Assembly: GCF_001945665.1 (NCBI RefSeq)
Contig: NZ_CP015780.1
Location: 186,001 to 250,000 of the forward strand
Source: Borreliella mayonii
GTDB taxonomy: Bacteria > Spirochaetota > Spirochaetia > Borreliales > Borreliaceae
Reading direction: 5' to 3'
DNA: 64,000 nucleotides
This document shows, piece after piece, positions 45,056 to 55,116 of this stretch. The position numbers were made by a program, and so were the translations under genes. Under the pieces are notes generated by a model that was not told the origin of the DNA, searched no databases, and was given only the letters and a program-made list of their open reading frames with translations. How positions within the stretch are numbered: position 1 is the stretch's first letter; every line of letters starts with the position of its first letter.

Positions 45056-46322
45056 AAGGAATGTAATCAAAGCCTGTATACTTAACCAAACTTTTAGGAA
45101 TTCTAACTCCTCCCTTTTGATCCTGAAAGTTTTCAAGTATGGAAATAATAACCCTTGTTGTAGCTATTGCTGTTCCATTTACCATGTGTGCAAATTTATT
45201 TTGCCCATCTTGATCTTTATATCTAATCTTAAGCCTTCTTGACTGATAATCTGTACAATTTGAAGTTGAGGTAACCTCCCCGTAACTACCTTTTCCATCT
45301 CTTCCAGGCATCCAAGCTTCAATATCATACTTTTTATAAGCTGGAGCACCAAGATCAAAAGAACAAATATTTAAAACCCTATAAGGAATTTCAAGCTCAG
45401 TAAAAATTTGCTCTTGAATGCTTAAAAATTCGTCATGAATAACCTCAGATTCTTCTGCTTTACAAAAACAAAACATCTCCACCTTGCTAAACTGATGAAC
45501 TCTATAAAGACCTTTTGAAAGCTGGCCATATGCTCCAGCTTCTTTTCGAAAACAATGTGAAAATCCTGCCATTCTTATTGGCAAAGCGAGATCTATTATT
45601 TTATTATAATAGTAACCACCAAGCGTAATTTCAGAAGTCCCTACAAGATATTTATCTGTATCTTCAATCTTATAAATATTGCTTTCGTTGCCACGAGGAT
45701 TAAAACCAATTCCATCAACTATAAACTCTCTTGCAACATCAGGAGTAATAAAAACATCAAAACCCTTTTCTCTTAATTTATTTAAAGAGAAATTAATCAG
45801 AGCAATTTCTAAAAAAACTGCTTCATTTTTAAGATAATAAAATTTACTTCCGCTAATCTCACGCGCTCTGTCAAAATCTAGAAGATCTAAATCTCTGCCA
45901 AGCTCTAAATGATCTTTTGGCTTAAAATCAAACTTTGGAACAACTCCTACTTTTTTTATTTCAAAATTATCTTCTTCACTGCTACCAATAGGCACATCAG
46001 GTGACAAAATATTGGGTACTCGCTTATTTTCAAAATCAAAATCAACAGATACTTTTTCAAGCTCTTCTTCTAAATCAATAATCTGTTTTTTTAAAATCTT
46101 TCCGGTTTCTATTAAAGAGATTTTTAAAACCTTGTCAAGATTTTCTCGCATTTTAGAAGAATTTTCATTTCGTTTTGCATTAAGCTCATCAATTTTGGTA
46201 ATTATTTTTTTTCTCTTATCATCAAGATAAATTAACTTATCAATATCTAAAACAAGGCCCCTTGCTTTAATACTTCTTTTAACAAGATCAAGATTATCTC
46301 TAATAAATTTCAGATCAAGCAT
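45045..46322 (-). CDS. serS: Seryl-tRNA synthetase
   Basis: 425 residues. An N-terminal coiled-coil arm (about residues 30-110) reads the long variable arm of tRNA-Ser. The class II core has [15 protein letters not shown], then [25 protein letters not shown] (motif 2, about residues 254-278; quoted motif FRKEAGAYG), and [19 protein letters not shown] (motif 3). All look normal. A TTAGGAGAT ribosome site precedes the ATG. It overlaps the convergent dus end by 11 bp and is divergent from the following lipoprotein gene. Confidence 0.96.
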   Translation of the reverse strand: MLDLKFIRDNLDLVKRSIKARGLVLDIDKLIYLDDKRKKIITKIDELNAKRNENSSKMRENLDKVLKISLIETGKILKKQIIDLEEELEKVSVDFDFENKRVPNILSPDVPIGSSEEDNFEIKKVGVVPKFDFKPKDHLELGRDLDLLDFDRAREISGSKFYYLKNEAVFLEIALINFSLNKLREKGFDVFITPDVAREFIVDGIGFNPRGNESNIYKIEDTDKYLVGTSEITLGGYYYNKIIDLALPIRMAGFSHCFRKEAGAYGQLSKGLYRVHQFSKVEMFCFCKAEESEVIHDEFLSIQEQIFTELEIPYRVLNICSFDLGAPAYKKYDIEAWMPGRDGKGSYGEVTSTSNCTDYQSRRLKIRYKDQDGQNKFAHMVNGTAIATTRVIISILENFQDQKGGVRIPKSLVKYTGFDYIPFKN

Positions 46323-46399
46323 CCTATCTCCTAAGATATGTCTTAAGTAAAATTTTTAAACAAAATTACAAATAATATTAATTCATATCAAGGTTATTA

Positions 46400-46405
46400 T
46401 ATAAT
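46400..46405 (+). promoter_or_regulatory. -10 box for the 46452 lipoprotein gene
   Basis: A perfect TATAAT lies 47 bp before the ATG at 46452, in the 129-bp gap divergent from serS. No good -35 is visible. GGGAGAAA sits about 8 nt before the ATG as a ribosome site. Confidence 0.4.
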
Positions 46406-46451
46406 ATCTTATAGCAGGATTAGAATAAATATTGCAGGGAGAAATCATCGC

Positions 46452-47153
46452 ATGCTAAGTCCAAGAACAATAAAAACAACTTTTATATTAATATCTACAT
46501 TAATGATTTTTAACGGATGTACAAAAAAATTAACCAAGATCAATTTTAAAGATATTAGCTCAAATAGTAACAAAATGAATTCTTTAATAATAAATTCAAT
46601 GAGTTCAAAAAAAGAATCACAATTTTATGAATACAATATTAGAATACCTAAATTAATAATTGAGGGAAAAGAAAAAGGAAATCTTGAAGAATTAAATAAT
46701 GAGCTTAATGAATACGTGAGCCAAATTGTAGCAAAACTTGACATTGTTAGTAAAGAGCTTAAACCTGAGAATAAAAAATTCAGCTTAAAAATAGACTATG
46801 AAATTTACCACGGACACAATATTTATACAATAATACTTATTGCAACTCAAGAAATCAATGATAGCCCTATTACAAATTACAGAAGCTATTACATTCAAGA
46901 TAAAGTAAATTATATTCATAATATTGATGACATAATTAAAACAGATGAAGCTTTCCCTTTTTTTATAAAAAAAATTAAAGAAAAAATTTTGCCCAACGAA
47001 TTATTATTTGATTTACAGCAAGCAGTGATTTACTTTGAAAACAAAAAAATTATTATTAAATTCCCCGAATATACATTTAAACTAGACGACACAGAGGAGC
47101 TACCAAACATATTTGAATTTAATGAAAGTGAAATAGCACAATTTGTAAAATAA
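46452..47153 (+). CDS. Putative lipoprotein, possibly DUF3298/RsiV-like
   Basis: 233 residues. The N-terminus (IKTTFILISTLMIFNGC) is a lipoprotein signal with cysteine near residue 23, followed by TKK. The mature part starts with FYEYNIRIPKLIIEGKEKG and later YIQDKVNYIHNIDDIIKTDE and IIIKFPEYTFKLDDTEELPN. This order resembles the DUF4163/DUF3298 domains of RsiV and deacetylase proteins (a central acidic strand pair and a C-terminal F-P-Y strand), but similarity is weak and I give it low weight. It is followed 15 bp later by the M16 protease gene. Role unknown. Confidence 0.7.
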   Translation: MLSPRTIKTTFILISTLMIFNGCTKKLTKINFKDISSNSNKMNSLIINSMSSKKESQFYEYNIRIPKLIIEGKEKGNLEELNNELNEYVSQIVAKLDIVSKELKPENKKFSLKIDYEIYHGHNIYTIILIATQEINDSPITNYRSYYIQDKVNYIHNIDDIIKTDEAFPFFIKKIKEKILPNELLFDLQQAVIYFENKKIIIKFPEYTFKLDDTEELPNIFEFNESEIAQFVK

Positions 47154-47168
47154 GGATTAAAGACATAA

Positions 47169-50084
47169 ATGAAAAAGAAAAAAATTTTCAAACTAATTTC
47201 AAAAACTTATTTAGAAGAACATGATGCAGAAGGATATTATTTTAAACATGAAAGCGGTCTTGAAGTATTTCACTTAAAAAGTGATTCTTTTAAAGAACAT
47301 GCATTTTGCATAGCTTTTAAGACAATACCTTCAAACAATACCGGAGTTGCACATGTTTTAGAACACACAATCTTTTGCGGCTCTAACAAATATAAAATAA
47401 AAGATCCATTTCTTTACCTATTAAAAGGAAGTCTAAACACATTTTTAAATGCAATGACATTCCCAGACAAAACCATTTATCCGGCAGCATCAACAATTGA
47501 AAAAGACTATTTTAATTTATTTAATATCTATGCCGATTCTATATTTAACCCATTGCTCAAAAAAGAGTCATTTATGCAAGAAGGATACAACATAAATCCG
47601 AAAGATTTTAAAGTATCTGGAATTGTCTTTAATGAAATGAAGGGTAGCTATTCAAATAAAAATTCTATAATAAACGAAATAGCAAGTATTTCTCTTTTTG
47701 AAGAGGGAGTATATAAATATGATTCAGGCGGGATCCCAACAAATATTATTGATCTCACCTATGAAAGTTTTTTAGATTTTTATAAAAAATATTATACACT
47801 TGAAAACTGCAAAATATTTTTATGTAGCAACACGCAAACTGAAAAAAATCTAAATTTCATTGAAAAATATATAATAAGGCCTTATAAAAAAGAAAAAAGC
47901 AATATTAATATTGACATAGAAAAAGTTAAAAGATGGGAAAAGGGAAAAAAATTAACATACAAAATTCCTAAAGAAAACGATAATTCTCTTGGGGTATATA
48001 CAATAAATTGGCTTTGCGCAGAAATTAGCAATATTGAAGACAGCATTGGCCTTGAAATTCTCTCAGAAATACTCTTAGACGATTCTTGTTCATTCACAAT
48101 TAATATCTTAAAAAGCGGGATAGGTGAAGACATAGCCCATATTAGTGGAATCAATACAGATTTAAAAGAATCTATTTTTTCATTTGGACTCCAAAATGTT
48201 GTTGAAAACAAAGAAAAAGAATTTAAAAATTTGGTTTTCAGTGAGCTTAAAAATTTAGTAAAAAATAAAATTCCAAAAGAGTTAATAAAAGGAATTCTTT
48301 TTGGCTACGAATTCGCCTTAAAGGAAGAAAAAGGACAAAATTTCCCTATCGCTTTAATGATAAAAAGTTTAAAAGGCTGGCTAAATGGACTGCATCCAAT
48401 CAAAACATTACAAACAAGCTACTATATAAATGAAATTACAAATAAATTGGAAAAAGGAATTTATTACTTTGAAAATTTAATTGAAAAATATCTAATATTT
48501 AATAATCATTATACATTAATAAGCTTTATTCCATCACAAGACACAGAAAAGGAAATGGAAGAAGAAATTGAAAAAAAATTAATGGCAAAGGAAATTGAAA
48601 TCAAACAAAATCCAGAAGAATTTTTACAATTTAAAAAAGACTATAATCAGTTTAAAAAATACCAAAATAAAAAAGACTCTAAAGCTGATATAGCAAAACT
48701 TCCCTTGCTAAAAATAGAAGATTTACCAAAACAAATAGAAAAAAGCTTAGATCTTAATGAAACAAAAGAGCTAAATCTACATTCTTTTAAATTTAAGAAT
48801 AACAATATTTTTAATGTAAATTTATTTTTTAAACTAAATTTTTTAGAAAAAGAAGATTATATATACCTATCTTTATTCAAAAGAGCTCTTCAAGATCTAT
48901 CTACAAAAAACTATTCTTACATAGATATTAACAATAAAATCCAAAATACTTTAGGACAAATAAATATATCTGAGAGTTACGACGAAGATATTGATGGAAA
49001 CATTTTAAATTCACTTAATATTAGCTTTAAATCTTTTAACCATAAGGTTAAAGAATCATTTGAACTGATAAAAGAAATTTTAATTAATATCAACTTTCAT
49101 GATTATGAGAGATTAAGAGAAATAATACTAAGCTTGAAAAACGATTTTAAATCCTTATTAATCCCTAAAGGACATCTTTTGGCAATGTTAAGGTCTAAAT
49201 CAAAACTCAAATTAAATGAGTATTTAAAAGAATTACAAAATGGAATAACAGGTAGAGAATTTTGGCAAAAAGCAAAAATCGATACAGAATCTTTAAAAGA
49301 AATTGCAAATAAATTAGACAATTTAAAAAATAAAATAATTTTAAAAAACAATCTATCTGCACTAATAATGGGGAATAGTGATGATATTCTTAAAAACTTA
49401 GAAAATGAATTTTTTAATCTAAAAGAAAGCCTAGAAGAGAGTAATCATTACGATAGATTGCTCAATCTTGATACAAACAACAAAACATTAAGAGAAATAA
49501 TAATTATCCAATCAAAAGTAGCTTTTAATGCTATATGTTTTCCTAGTTACAAAATCAACGATGAAAATTATCCAAAAGCAAATTTTCTAGAGCATATATT
49601 AAGAAGTGGAATTTTTTGGGAAAAAATAAGGGTAATAGGAGGTGCGTACGGAGCAAGCGCATCGATCGATAATGGAATTTTCTCTTTTGCGTCCTACAGA
49701 GACCCAAATTTCATCAAAACGTACCAGGCTTTCGAAAACTCTTTAGAAGAATTAGCTAATAATAAAATGACAAATGAAGAGATTTATACCTATTTGATAG
49801 GTTTAATAGGAACTAACATCTATGTAAAAACTAAAGCTACAGAAGCTTTGCAAAGCTATAGAAGAAAAATGCTAAATATTAGCGATAGCTTAAGACAAGC
49901 TATTCGAAATGCCTATTTTACAATTACACCGCAAGACATTAAAGAAATATCTGCAAAGATTCTAACGCAAATAAGACAACACAATAGCATTGCATCTTTA
50001 GTAAATAACCAAACATACGAAGAAGAAAAAAACAATCTAGAAAAATTAATAGGAAAAGAATATAGCGTAAAAAAAATTTATTAA
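47169..50084 (+). CDS. M16C zinc metalloprotease (presequence-protease/Cym1-like)
   Basis: 971 residues. The inverted zinc motif HVLEHTIFCGS (HxxEH, about residues 59-69) is followed by the distal glutamate in FNEMKGSYS at about 155-163, so the active site looks complete. Four M16 domains form a two-half clamp; the second half, from about 500, is catalytically inactive, as usual. PreP-type enzymes degrade unfolded peptides up to about 65 residues. No signal peptide is evident, so the protein is likely cytoplasmic. It follows a lipoprotein gene by 15 bp and ends 38 bp from the convergent rpmE. Confidence 0.92.
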   Translation: MKKKKIFKLISKTYLEEHDAEGYYFKHESGLEVFHLKSDSFKEHAFCIAFKTIPSNNTGVAHVLEHTIFCGSNKYKIKDPFLYLLKGSLNTFLNAMTFPDKTIYPAASTIEKDYFNLFNIYADSIFNPLLKKESFMQEGYNINPKDFKVSGIVFNEMKGSYSNKNSIINEIASISLFEEGVYKYDSGGIPTNIIDLTYESFLDFYKKYYTLENCKIFLCSNTQTEKNLNFIEKYIIRPYKKEKSNINIDIEKVKRWEKGKKLTYKIPKENDNSLGVYTINWLCAEISNIEDSIGLEILSEILLDDSCSFTINILKSGIGEDIAHISGINTDLKESIFSFGLQNVVENKEKEFKNLVFSELKNLVKNKIPKELIKGILFGYEFALKEEKGQNFPIALMIKSLKGWLNGLHPIKTLQTSYYINEITNKLEKGIYYFENLIEKYLIFNNHYTLISFIPSQDTEKEMEEEIEKKLMAKEIEIKQNPEEFLQFKKDYNQFKKYQNKKDSKADIAKLPLLKIEDLPKQIEKSLDLNETKELNLHSFKFKNNNIFNVNLFFKLNFLEKEDYIYLSLFKRALQDLSTKNYSYIDINNKIQNTLGQINISESYDEDIDGNILNSLNISFKSFNHKVKESFELIKEILININFHDYERLREIILSLKNDFKSLLIPKGHLLAMLRSKSKLKLNEYLKELQNGITGREFWQKAKIDTESLKEIANKLDNLKNKIILKNNLSALIMGNSDDILKNLENEFFNLKESLEESNHYDRLLNLDTNNKTLREIIIIQSKVAFNAICFPSYKINDENYPKANFLEHILRSGIFWEKIRVIGGAYGASASIDNGIFSFASYRDPNFIKTYQAFENSLEELANNKMTNEEIYTYLIGLIGTNIYVKTKATEALQSYRRKMLNISDSLRQAIRNAYFTITPQDIKEISAKILTQIRQHNSIASLVNNQTYEEEKNNLEKLIGKEYSVKKIY

Positions 50085-50122
50085 AATCTTCTCAAAATTT
50101 CATACAAAAAGATAATTTATTT

Positions 50123-50368
50123 TTAGGACTTTTTATACCTTTTATTAAATTTATCAATTCTTCCTGCTGCATCAACAAACTTTTGTTGGCCAGTATAAAA
50201 AGGATGCGATTTGCTTGTAATCTCCACAGTAATCAACGGATATTCCTTTCCATCAATATATTTAATAGTTTCCTTTGAATTCAAAGTAGACCTGGTTAAA
50301 AACATTGCTCCATTTGATCCGTCTTTAAATACCACTAAATTATTTTTAGGATGTATACCTTTTCTCAT
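50123..50368 (-). CDS. rpmE: 50S ribosomal protein L31, type B
   Basis: 81 residues. [20 protein letters not shown], then [27 protein letters not shown] (C-terminal domain, about residues 53-79; quoted core [12 protein letters not shown]). It lacks the CxxC zinc pair of type A L31, so it is the zinc-independent paralogue. The RNA-binding C-terminal end is normal. GAGGAAGG precedes the ATG. It lies 60 bp downstream of rho. Confidence 0.93.
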   Translation of the reverse strand: MRKGIHPKNNLVVFKDGSNGAMFLTRSTLNSKETIKYIDGKEYPLITVEITSKSHPFYTGQQKFVDAAGRIDKFNKRYKKS

Positions 50369-50428
50369 AAAACCTTCCTCTTAATCTTCAATAAAGTTTA
50401 ATTTACATTAGAAATAATGTCAATTTAT

Positions 50429-51976
50429 TTAATTACCATTGCTCATTGTCTTTAAGAAAATCTCATTATTTTTGCTTTTTTTCATCTTTTCTATCAGAAC
50501 TTCAACTCCCTCATAATCATCAACACCTCCGAGTATTCTTCTAATAAGCAAAATCTTAGAACGTTCCTCTTCGCTAAGAAGTAACTCTTCTTTTCTGGTA
50601 CCTGACTTTTTAATATTAATAGCAGGAAAAAGTCTTCTGTCTGCTAAACTTCTATCAAGAATTAATTCCATATTACCAGTACTTTTAAATTCTTCAAAAA
50701 TAACTTCATCCATTTTACTACCAGTATCAACCAAAGCAGTAGCTATAATAGTTAAACTTCCCCCTTCCTCAATATTTCTAGCAGATCCAAAAAACCTCTT
50801 TGGCTTATGAAGAGCATTAGAATCTACCCCACCCGATAAAATTTTACCAGAAGTTGGCATGGTTTGATTATATGCCCTTGCAAGCCTTGTAATAGAATCA
50901 AGCAAAATAACAACATCTTTTTTGTTTTCAACAAGTCTTTTTGCCTTTTCAATAACCATCTCTGCTACCTGAACATGCCTACTAGCCTGCTCATCAAAAT
51001 TAGAGGCAATCACTTCGCCTTTAACACTACGAATCATATCTGTAACTTCTTCTGGCCTCTCATCAATAAGCAATATCATTAAAATAACATCTGAATAATT
51101 AGTAGTTATTGCATTAGCTATTTTTTGAAGCAAGGTAGTCTTTCCCGCTTTTGGAGGAGAAACTATTAAAGCCCTTTGTCCCTTACCTATAGGTGAAAAA
51201 AGATTAATAAGCCTTGTAGAAATATTGCAATTTTCATATTCAAGATTCAATTTAATATTGGGATAAAGGGGCGTTAAATTATCAAAAGGTATTCTGTTTT
51301 GAGCAAAAGTAGGATCCTGATCATTAATAGATTTAATTTTAACCATTGCAAAAAATCTTTCACCATCTCTAGGCGATCTAATTTGGCCATATAAAATATC
51401 GCCTGTTCTTAAATTAAAAAGTCTAATCTGAGAAGGAGAAACGTAAACATCATTGCCTCCTGAAAGATAAGAATTTGATGCAGTTCTCAAAAAACCATAA
51501 CCATCACTAAGCACATCAAGCACACCTGTAAATAAAACATTAATGTTATTCTCACTTAATATTTTTACCAATAAAAATATTAATTCGGCTTTTTTCATTG
51601 TTACAGCAATAGTATGATTGGTCCCAAGGCCTTCAACAATTTTTCTAACCTCTGTAATTGGCTTATCATAAAGTTTTTCAATCTCTACATAATCTTTACC
51701 ATTAAAAAACTTGATGATATTACTTTGCTCTAAATTTTTAATATTATTTTCTAAACCTGAAGAAGAAATATCATAATCAAATTCAGGAAATACCAAACCG
51801 TTTGAATCCTTTGCACTACTTAAATCTGCAGATTTTGTCACGTTAGATGCAGAATCCTTTTTAGCAACAACTTTAACCACTTTTTTTTTCAAATTATCTT
51901 CAATCTTAAACTCTTTAGAAACATCTAATCGCCTTATTTCATCTTCTAAATCAAATCCACCATTTTTTTTGTCCAT
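50429..51976 (-). CDS. rho: Transcription termination factor Rho
   Basis: 515 residues, longer than the 419 of E. coli Rho. An N-terminal extension of about 90 charged residues precedes the Rho N-terminal helix ([14 protein letters not shown]) and the RNA-binding OSF-fold ([20 protein letters not shown]). The ATPase has [15 protein letters not shown] (Walker A) and [16 protein letters not shown] (Walker B region). Rho is a hexameric helicase that ends transcription. AGAGGAAAAT lies before the ATG. Bactofilin lies 78 bp upstream on the same strand. Confidence 0.95.
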   Translation of the reverse strand: MDKKNGGFDLEDEIRRLDVSKEFKIEDNLKKKVVKVVAKKDSASNVTKSADLSSAKDSNGLVFPEFDYDISSSGLENNIKNLEQSNIIKFFNGKDYVEIEKLYDKPITEVRKIVEGLGTNHTIAVTMKKAELIFLLVKILSENNINVLFTGVLDVLSDGYGFLRTASNSYLSGGNDVYVSPSQIRLFNLRTGDILYGQIRSPRDGERFFAMVKIKSINDQDPTFAQNRIPFDNLTPLYPNIKLNLEYENCNISTRLINLFSPIGKGQRALIVSPPKAGKTTLLQKIANAITTNYSDVILMILLIDERPEEVTDMIRSVKGEVIASNFDEQASRHVQVAEMVIEKAKRLVENKKDVVILLDSITRLARAYNQTMPTSGKILSGGVDSNALHKPKRFFGSARNIEEGGSLTIIATALVDTGSKMDEVIFEEFKSTGNMELILDRSLADRRLFPAINIKKSGTRKEELLLSEEERSKILLIRRILGGVDDYEGVEVLIEKMKKSKNNEIFLKTMSNGN

Positions 51977-52054
51977 ATTTTCCTCTACAAATTAAATTTC
52001 TGAGAAAGGATTTTATAAAAATCTACTTATTATTAATTAATAAAAACACTGACC

Positions 52055-52462
52055 TTATTGCAAAGTATCTTTTATTTGTGAAACAGTAAAAGAAAATAAA
52101 TCTATAATTTCATTAGACTTTATCATTTCACATTTACCATCAAAAATTATATTATCATTAATAAATATTTTTTTTGTTTTTACATCCCCATATATTTTAC
52201 AACCGCTGTTTAAATAAACTTTATTAGCAGCATTTACATTGCCCTTCAAAATTCCTTCTACTATTAATGTATCACAAATTACCACATTGGTAATAACCTT
52301 GCTGTTCTTACCAATAAAAAGCACACCCCCTTTCGAAGATATTTCACCTTCAAAAGAAGAATCAAGATACAAAGTCCCTTCAAATTTTAATTTTCCTCTA
52401 AAAGTTAAACTAGAATCCAGCTTACAATCCCATTTATAAGAATCTACAATATTAATCGGCAT
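52055..52462 (-). CDS. Bactofilin-family cytoskeletal protein
   Basis: 135 residues with the right-handed beta-helix repeat pattern of bactofilins: FRGKLKFEGTLYLDSSFEGE, SKVITNVVICDTLIVEGIL, AANKVYLNSGCKIYGDVKTK. The family self-assembles into filaments without nucleotide and helps place cell-wall or morphology proteins. Termini are short and non-repetitive. It starts one base after the hbb stop, with AAAGGTTA as ribosome site, so bactofilin is made with the Hbb chromosome protein. A cell-shape role is inferred from the family. Confidence 0.9.
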   Translation of the reverse strand: MPINIVDSYKWDCKLDSSLTFRGKLKFEGTLYLDSSFEGEISSKGGVLFIGKNSKVITNVVICDTLIVEGILKGNVNAANKVYLNSGCKIYGDVKTKKIFINDNIIFDGKCEMIKSNEIIDLFSFTVSQIKDTLQ

Positions 52463-52789
52463 TTAACCTTTAATACCCCACACTCTCTCTTTCAAATCTT
52501 TGCCTGGACGAAAATATGCAACATGATGATCTAAAACTTTAACATATTCCCCTGTTTGAGGATTACGAGCATTTAAACGTCCCTTTCTTTTTCTAACTTC
52601 GAATGTACCAAAAGATCTAAACTCAATAACATTATTCGAACAAAGATTGCTTTTAAGCTCTTCAAAAAAAGCATCTATTACAAGTCTTATGTATTTTTTT
52701 TCTAATTTTAGATTATTATTTCTAATATTCAAAGATATTTGATCAACAATGCTTGACTTAGTAACCTTTGGTCTTCTTGAAAAAGACAT
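52463..52789 (-). CDS. hbb: Histone-like DNA-bending protein Hbb (HU/IHF family)
   Basis: 108 residues. The HU/IHF core is clear: helices in [20 protein letters not shown], the turn [18 protein letters not shown], then the arm [12 protein letters not shown] with the intercalating proline in RNPQTG. The N-terminal extension ([17 protein letters not shown]) is longer than HU. Hbb of B. burgdorferi bends DNA strongly and is the main HU homologue of the species. It sits between rpsT and bactofilin, three bases after the rpsT stop. Confidence 0.95.
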   Translation of the reverse strand: MSFSRRPKVTKSSIVDQISLNIRNNNLKLEKKYIRLVIDAFFEELKSNLCSNNVIEFRSFGTFEVRKRKGRLNARNPQTGEYVKVLDHHVAYFRPGKDLKERVWGIKG

Positions 52790-52792
52790 AAA

Positions 52793-53059
52793 CTAATTTC
52801 CTTGCTTTAACAGCAAAATATTTAAACGAGATTTTTTTCTAGCAGCCTTATTTTTATGAATTATTCGCTTTCTAGAAGCAGTATCTAGTTTTTTTGCAAC
52901 AAACTTAAAAAATTCAATAGCTTCGTCTTTTTTGCCCGCTTTTATCATATTGATACAGCGCTTTTCTATTGTTTTTAATTCACTTTTTACACTTACATTT
53001 CTAATCTTTCTTTTTAAATTTTGACGAGAGCGCTTCAATGCAGATGCATTTTTTCTCAA
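52793..53059 (-). CDS. rpsT: 30S ribosomal protein S20
   Basis: 88 residues when started at the TTG at 53057-53059, giving MRKNASALKRSRQNLKRKIRN, the S20 N-terminus. A good AAGGAG lies 6 nt upstream of that TTG. The frame is open a further 21 codons to an ATG at 53122, but those residues (TIFKLVGILKLLFNN) do not look like S20, so the TTG is preferred. S20 binds 16S rRNA helix 44 and the 5' domain. The rest is lysine- and arginine-rich, as expected. Confidence 0.93.
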   Translation of the reverse strand: MRKNASALKRSRQNLKRKIRNVSVKSELKTIEKRCINMIKAGKKDEAIEFFKFVAKKLDTASRKRIIHKNKAARKKSRLNILLLKQGN

Positions 53060-53130
53060 GTTATACTCCTTAATATTATTAAACAATAATTTTAATATAC
53101 CAACTAATTTAAATATAGTCAATCAAAGCT

Positions 53131-53958
53131 TTAGGTTAATTTGGTATAATAGTTTTGATTAATATATTCAAAAACCTTTTGCATGGAATAAGAAATTTTT
53201 TTATTCAAAATATATACTTTTTTTGTCTGATGACTTCCTTTATACAAAAAGCATAAATAATTTTTATTGTTAAATTCAAATTCTCTAGCAACAAAAATTT
53301 TTTCAAAAAATTCATAAAAATAAATTTCACTTTTAAAAATTTTCCTTTCACAAATTGAATCTTTCCTAAACTCGTAAAACAATACTATATTACTAATAAC
53401 TGAAAAATCCCCCAACAAAACTTTAATGTCAACAAAACAAATAAATAAAAAAATAAATATATTACTTAATGAAATATAATAAACGAATAAAGCAATCATA
53501 ATGCGAGCTAAAAACATGCAAAGATAGGTATAAGACAAATAATATCTTATTGGAAAATTTTCCAATTTTGGGACAAACAAATCTTTTCTTTTAATTTTAA
53601 GCTCTTTGAATAATTCGCTTGAACCATTGCCTATCCAAAAACAAACCTTAATCTTTTTTTTATTTTTTAATTCCAAAATCAAAACATTATCTGACAATCT
53701 TTTTTCAAACGAAATAATATCATCAAAATCAAAATTACAACTTAAAAAAATACCCTTATAATAAATCTTAGAGCCCTTAAAAAAGATAGAAGAAAAATAT
53801 CTTAAATAAAAAAAAAATACAAAAAAATTTACCAAAAGAAGTGCTAAAACAAAGTAAAAAAAACTTGTGTCATAAAAAAACAAATAAAGCATACAAATCA
53901 CAATATCAAAAACAAACAAACTAATTAATTTTACATTATTGAAAAATAAATTACGCAT
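53131..53958 (-). CDS. Hypothetical membrane protein
   Basis: 275 residues with four to six hydrophobic stretches: about residues 10-28, 32-50, 135-165, 165-185. The rest is aromatic-rich and includes cysteines. The ATG is at 53958. It lies between ychF and rpsT on the minus strand, 8 bp from rpsT's open frame. I recognise no family; a PH-like or small transporter-like topology cannot be decided by eye. Confidence 0.65.
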   Translation of the reverse strand: MRNLFFNNVKLISLFVFDIVICMLYLFFYDTSFFYFVLALLLVNFFVFFFYLRYFSSIFFKGSKIYYKGIFLSCNFDFDDIISFEKRLSDNVLILELKNKKKIKVCFWIGNGSSELFKELKIKRKDLFVPKLENFPIRYYLSYTYLCMFLARIMIALFVYYISLSNIFIFLFICFVDIKVLLGDFSVISNIVLFYEFRKDSICERKIFKSEIYFYEFFEKIFVAREFEFNNKNYLCFLYKGSHQTKKVYILNKKISYSMQKVFEYINQNYYTKLT

Positions 53959-53973
53959 AATATAAAAATAAAT

Positions 53974-55080
53974 CTATACATTAAATTTAAAAAAGATTAC
54001 ATCTCCATCTCTTACAATATATTCTTTGCCTTCAATTCTAACAAGTCCTTTTTCTTTTAGCTTTTGAACACTTTGAAATTTAAACAAATCCTCACAAGAA
54101 TAAACTTCTGCTTTAATAAAACCCCTCTCAAAATCACTATGAATTATTCCAGCAGCCTTAGAAGCTCTCATGCCCTGCTTAAATGTCCAAGCTCTAACTT
54201 CTTGCAAACCTGCTGTAAAATAAGTTCTAAGTCCCAAAGTATAATAAGCTTTTTTAATTAAATTACCAAGGCCACTATCATTTATTCCAAATAATTCTAA
54301 CATTTCATTTTTATAAGATATATCCTTTATTTGGGCAAGCTCAGCTTCAATTTTGGCACATAAGATTAAAAAATCATTCCCTTCTTTCAAAGCAATATTT
54401 TTTACAATATCTGTATATTTATTACCACTAAGTGAATTTTCATCGACATTACAGACATATAAAACTTTTTTAAAAGTCAAAAGATTTAATGATCTAATAA
54501 AGTTGTATTCAAAATCATCAAATTTAAACTCAACAGCAGGATTCATATTGCTTAAATGGGCTTCAAGTCTTTTTAGCATTAAAACAATTGCCCTAGAAGA
54601 TTCACTAATTTTTTTATCGGTGCTTTTAACATTTTTTTCTTGTTTTTGAAGACTTTTTTGAACAGTTTCAAGATCAGACAGACAAAGCTCAACATTGATT
54701 GTAGTTATATCTTTCTCAGGATTAATATCATCATTAATATGAATAACCTCTTTTTCTTCAAAACATCTTACAACATGAACAATAAGAGAAACTTCCCGAA
54801 TATTAGCTAAAAACTTATTACCAAGCCCTTCGCCTGTTGATGCTCCTTTAACAAGGCCTGCAATATCCACAAATTCCATAACAGCAGGAATGATTTTGCG
54901 TGGAACAATGCAATTTGAGATTTTTAAAAGCCTTTCATCAGGAATTTCTACTATTCCTATATTTGGCTCAATGGTACAAAAAGGATAATTCGCGATCTCA
55001 ACCTTGGATGATGTCAAAGATGAAAATAAAGTAGATTTACCCACATTGGGAAGCCCCACAATCCCAGCATTAAGTCTCAT
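53974..55080 (-). CDS. ychF: Ribosome-binding ATPase YchF (OLA1 family)
   Basis: 368 residues: P-loop GLPNVGKSTLFSSLTSSK (about residues 8-25), DIAGLVKGASTGEGLGNKFL and CNVDE (the G4 site, ATP rather than GTP specific) in an Obg-like fold, a coiled-coil insertion at about 140-190, and a C-terminal TGS domain. YchF binds ribosomes and has a poorly defined role in stress. It is one of the most conserved P-loop proteins. Its position, 15 bp from a membrane protein gene, is not obviously functional. Confidence 0.94.
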   Translation of the reverse strand: MRLNAGIVGLPNVGKSTLFSSLTSSKVEIANYPFCTIEPNIGIVEIPDERLLKISNCIVPRKIIPAVMEFVDIAGLVKGASTGEGLGNKFLANIREVSLIVHVVRCFEEKEVIHINDDINPEKDITTINVELCLSDLETVQKSLQKQEKNVKSTDKKISESSRAIVLMLKRLEAHLSNMNPAVEFKFDDFEYNFIRSLNLLTFKKVLYVCNVDENSLSGNKYTDIVKNIALKEGNDFLILCAKIEAELAQIKDISYKNEMLELFGINDSGLGNLIKKAYYTLGLRTYFTAGLQEVRAWTFKQGMRASKAAGIIHSDFERGFIKAEVYSCEDLFKFQSVQKLKEKGLVRIEGKEYIVRDGDVIFFKFNV

Positions 55081-55116
55081 AGCCTAAGCCTCCCCTTAAT
55101 AAAATCAAAAAGCAAT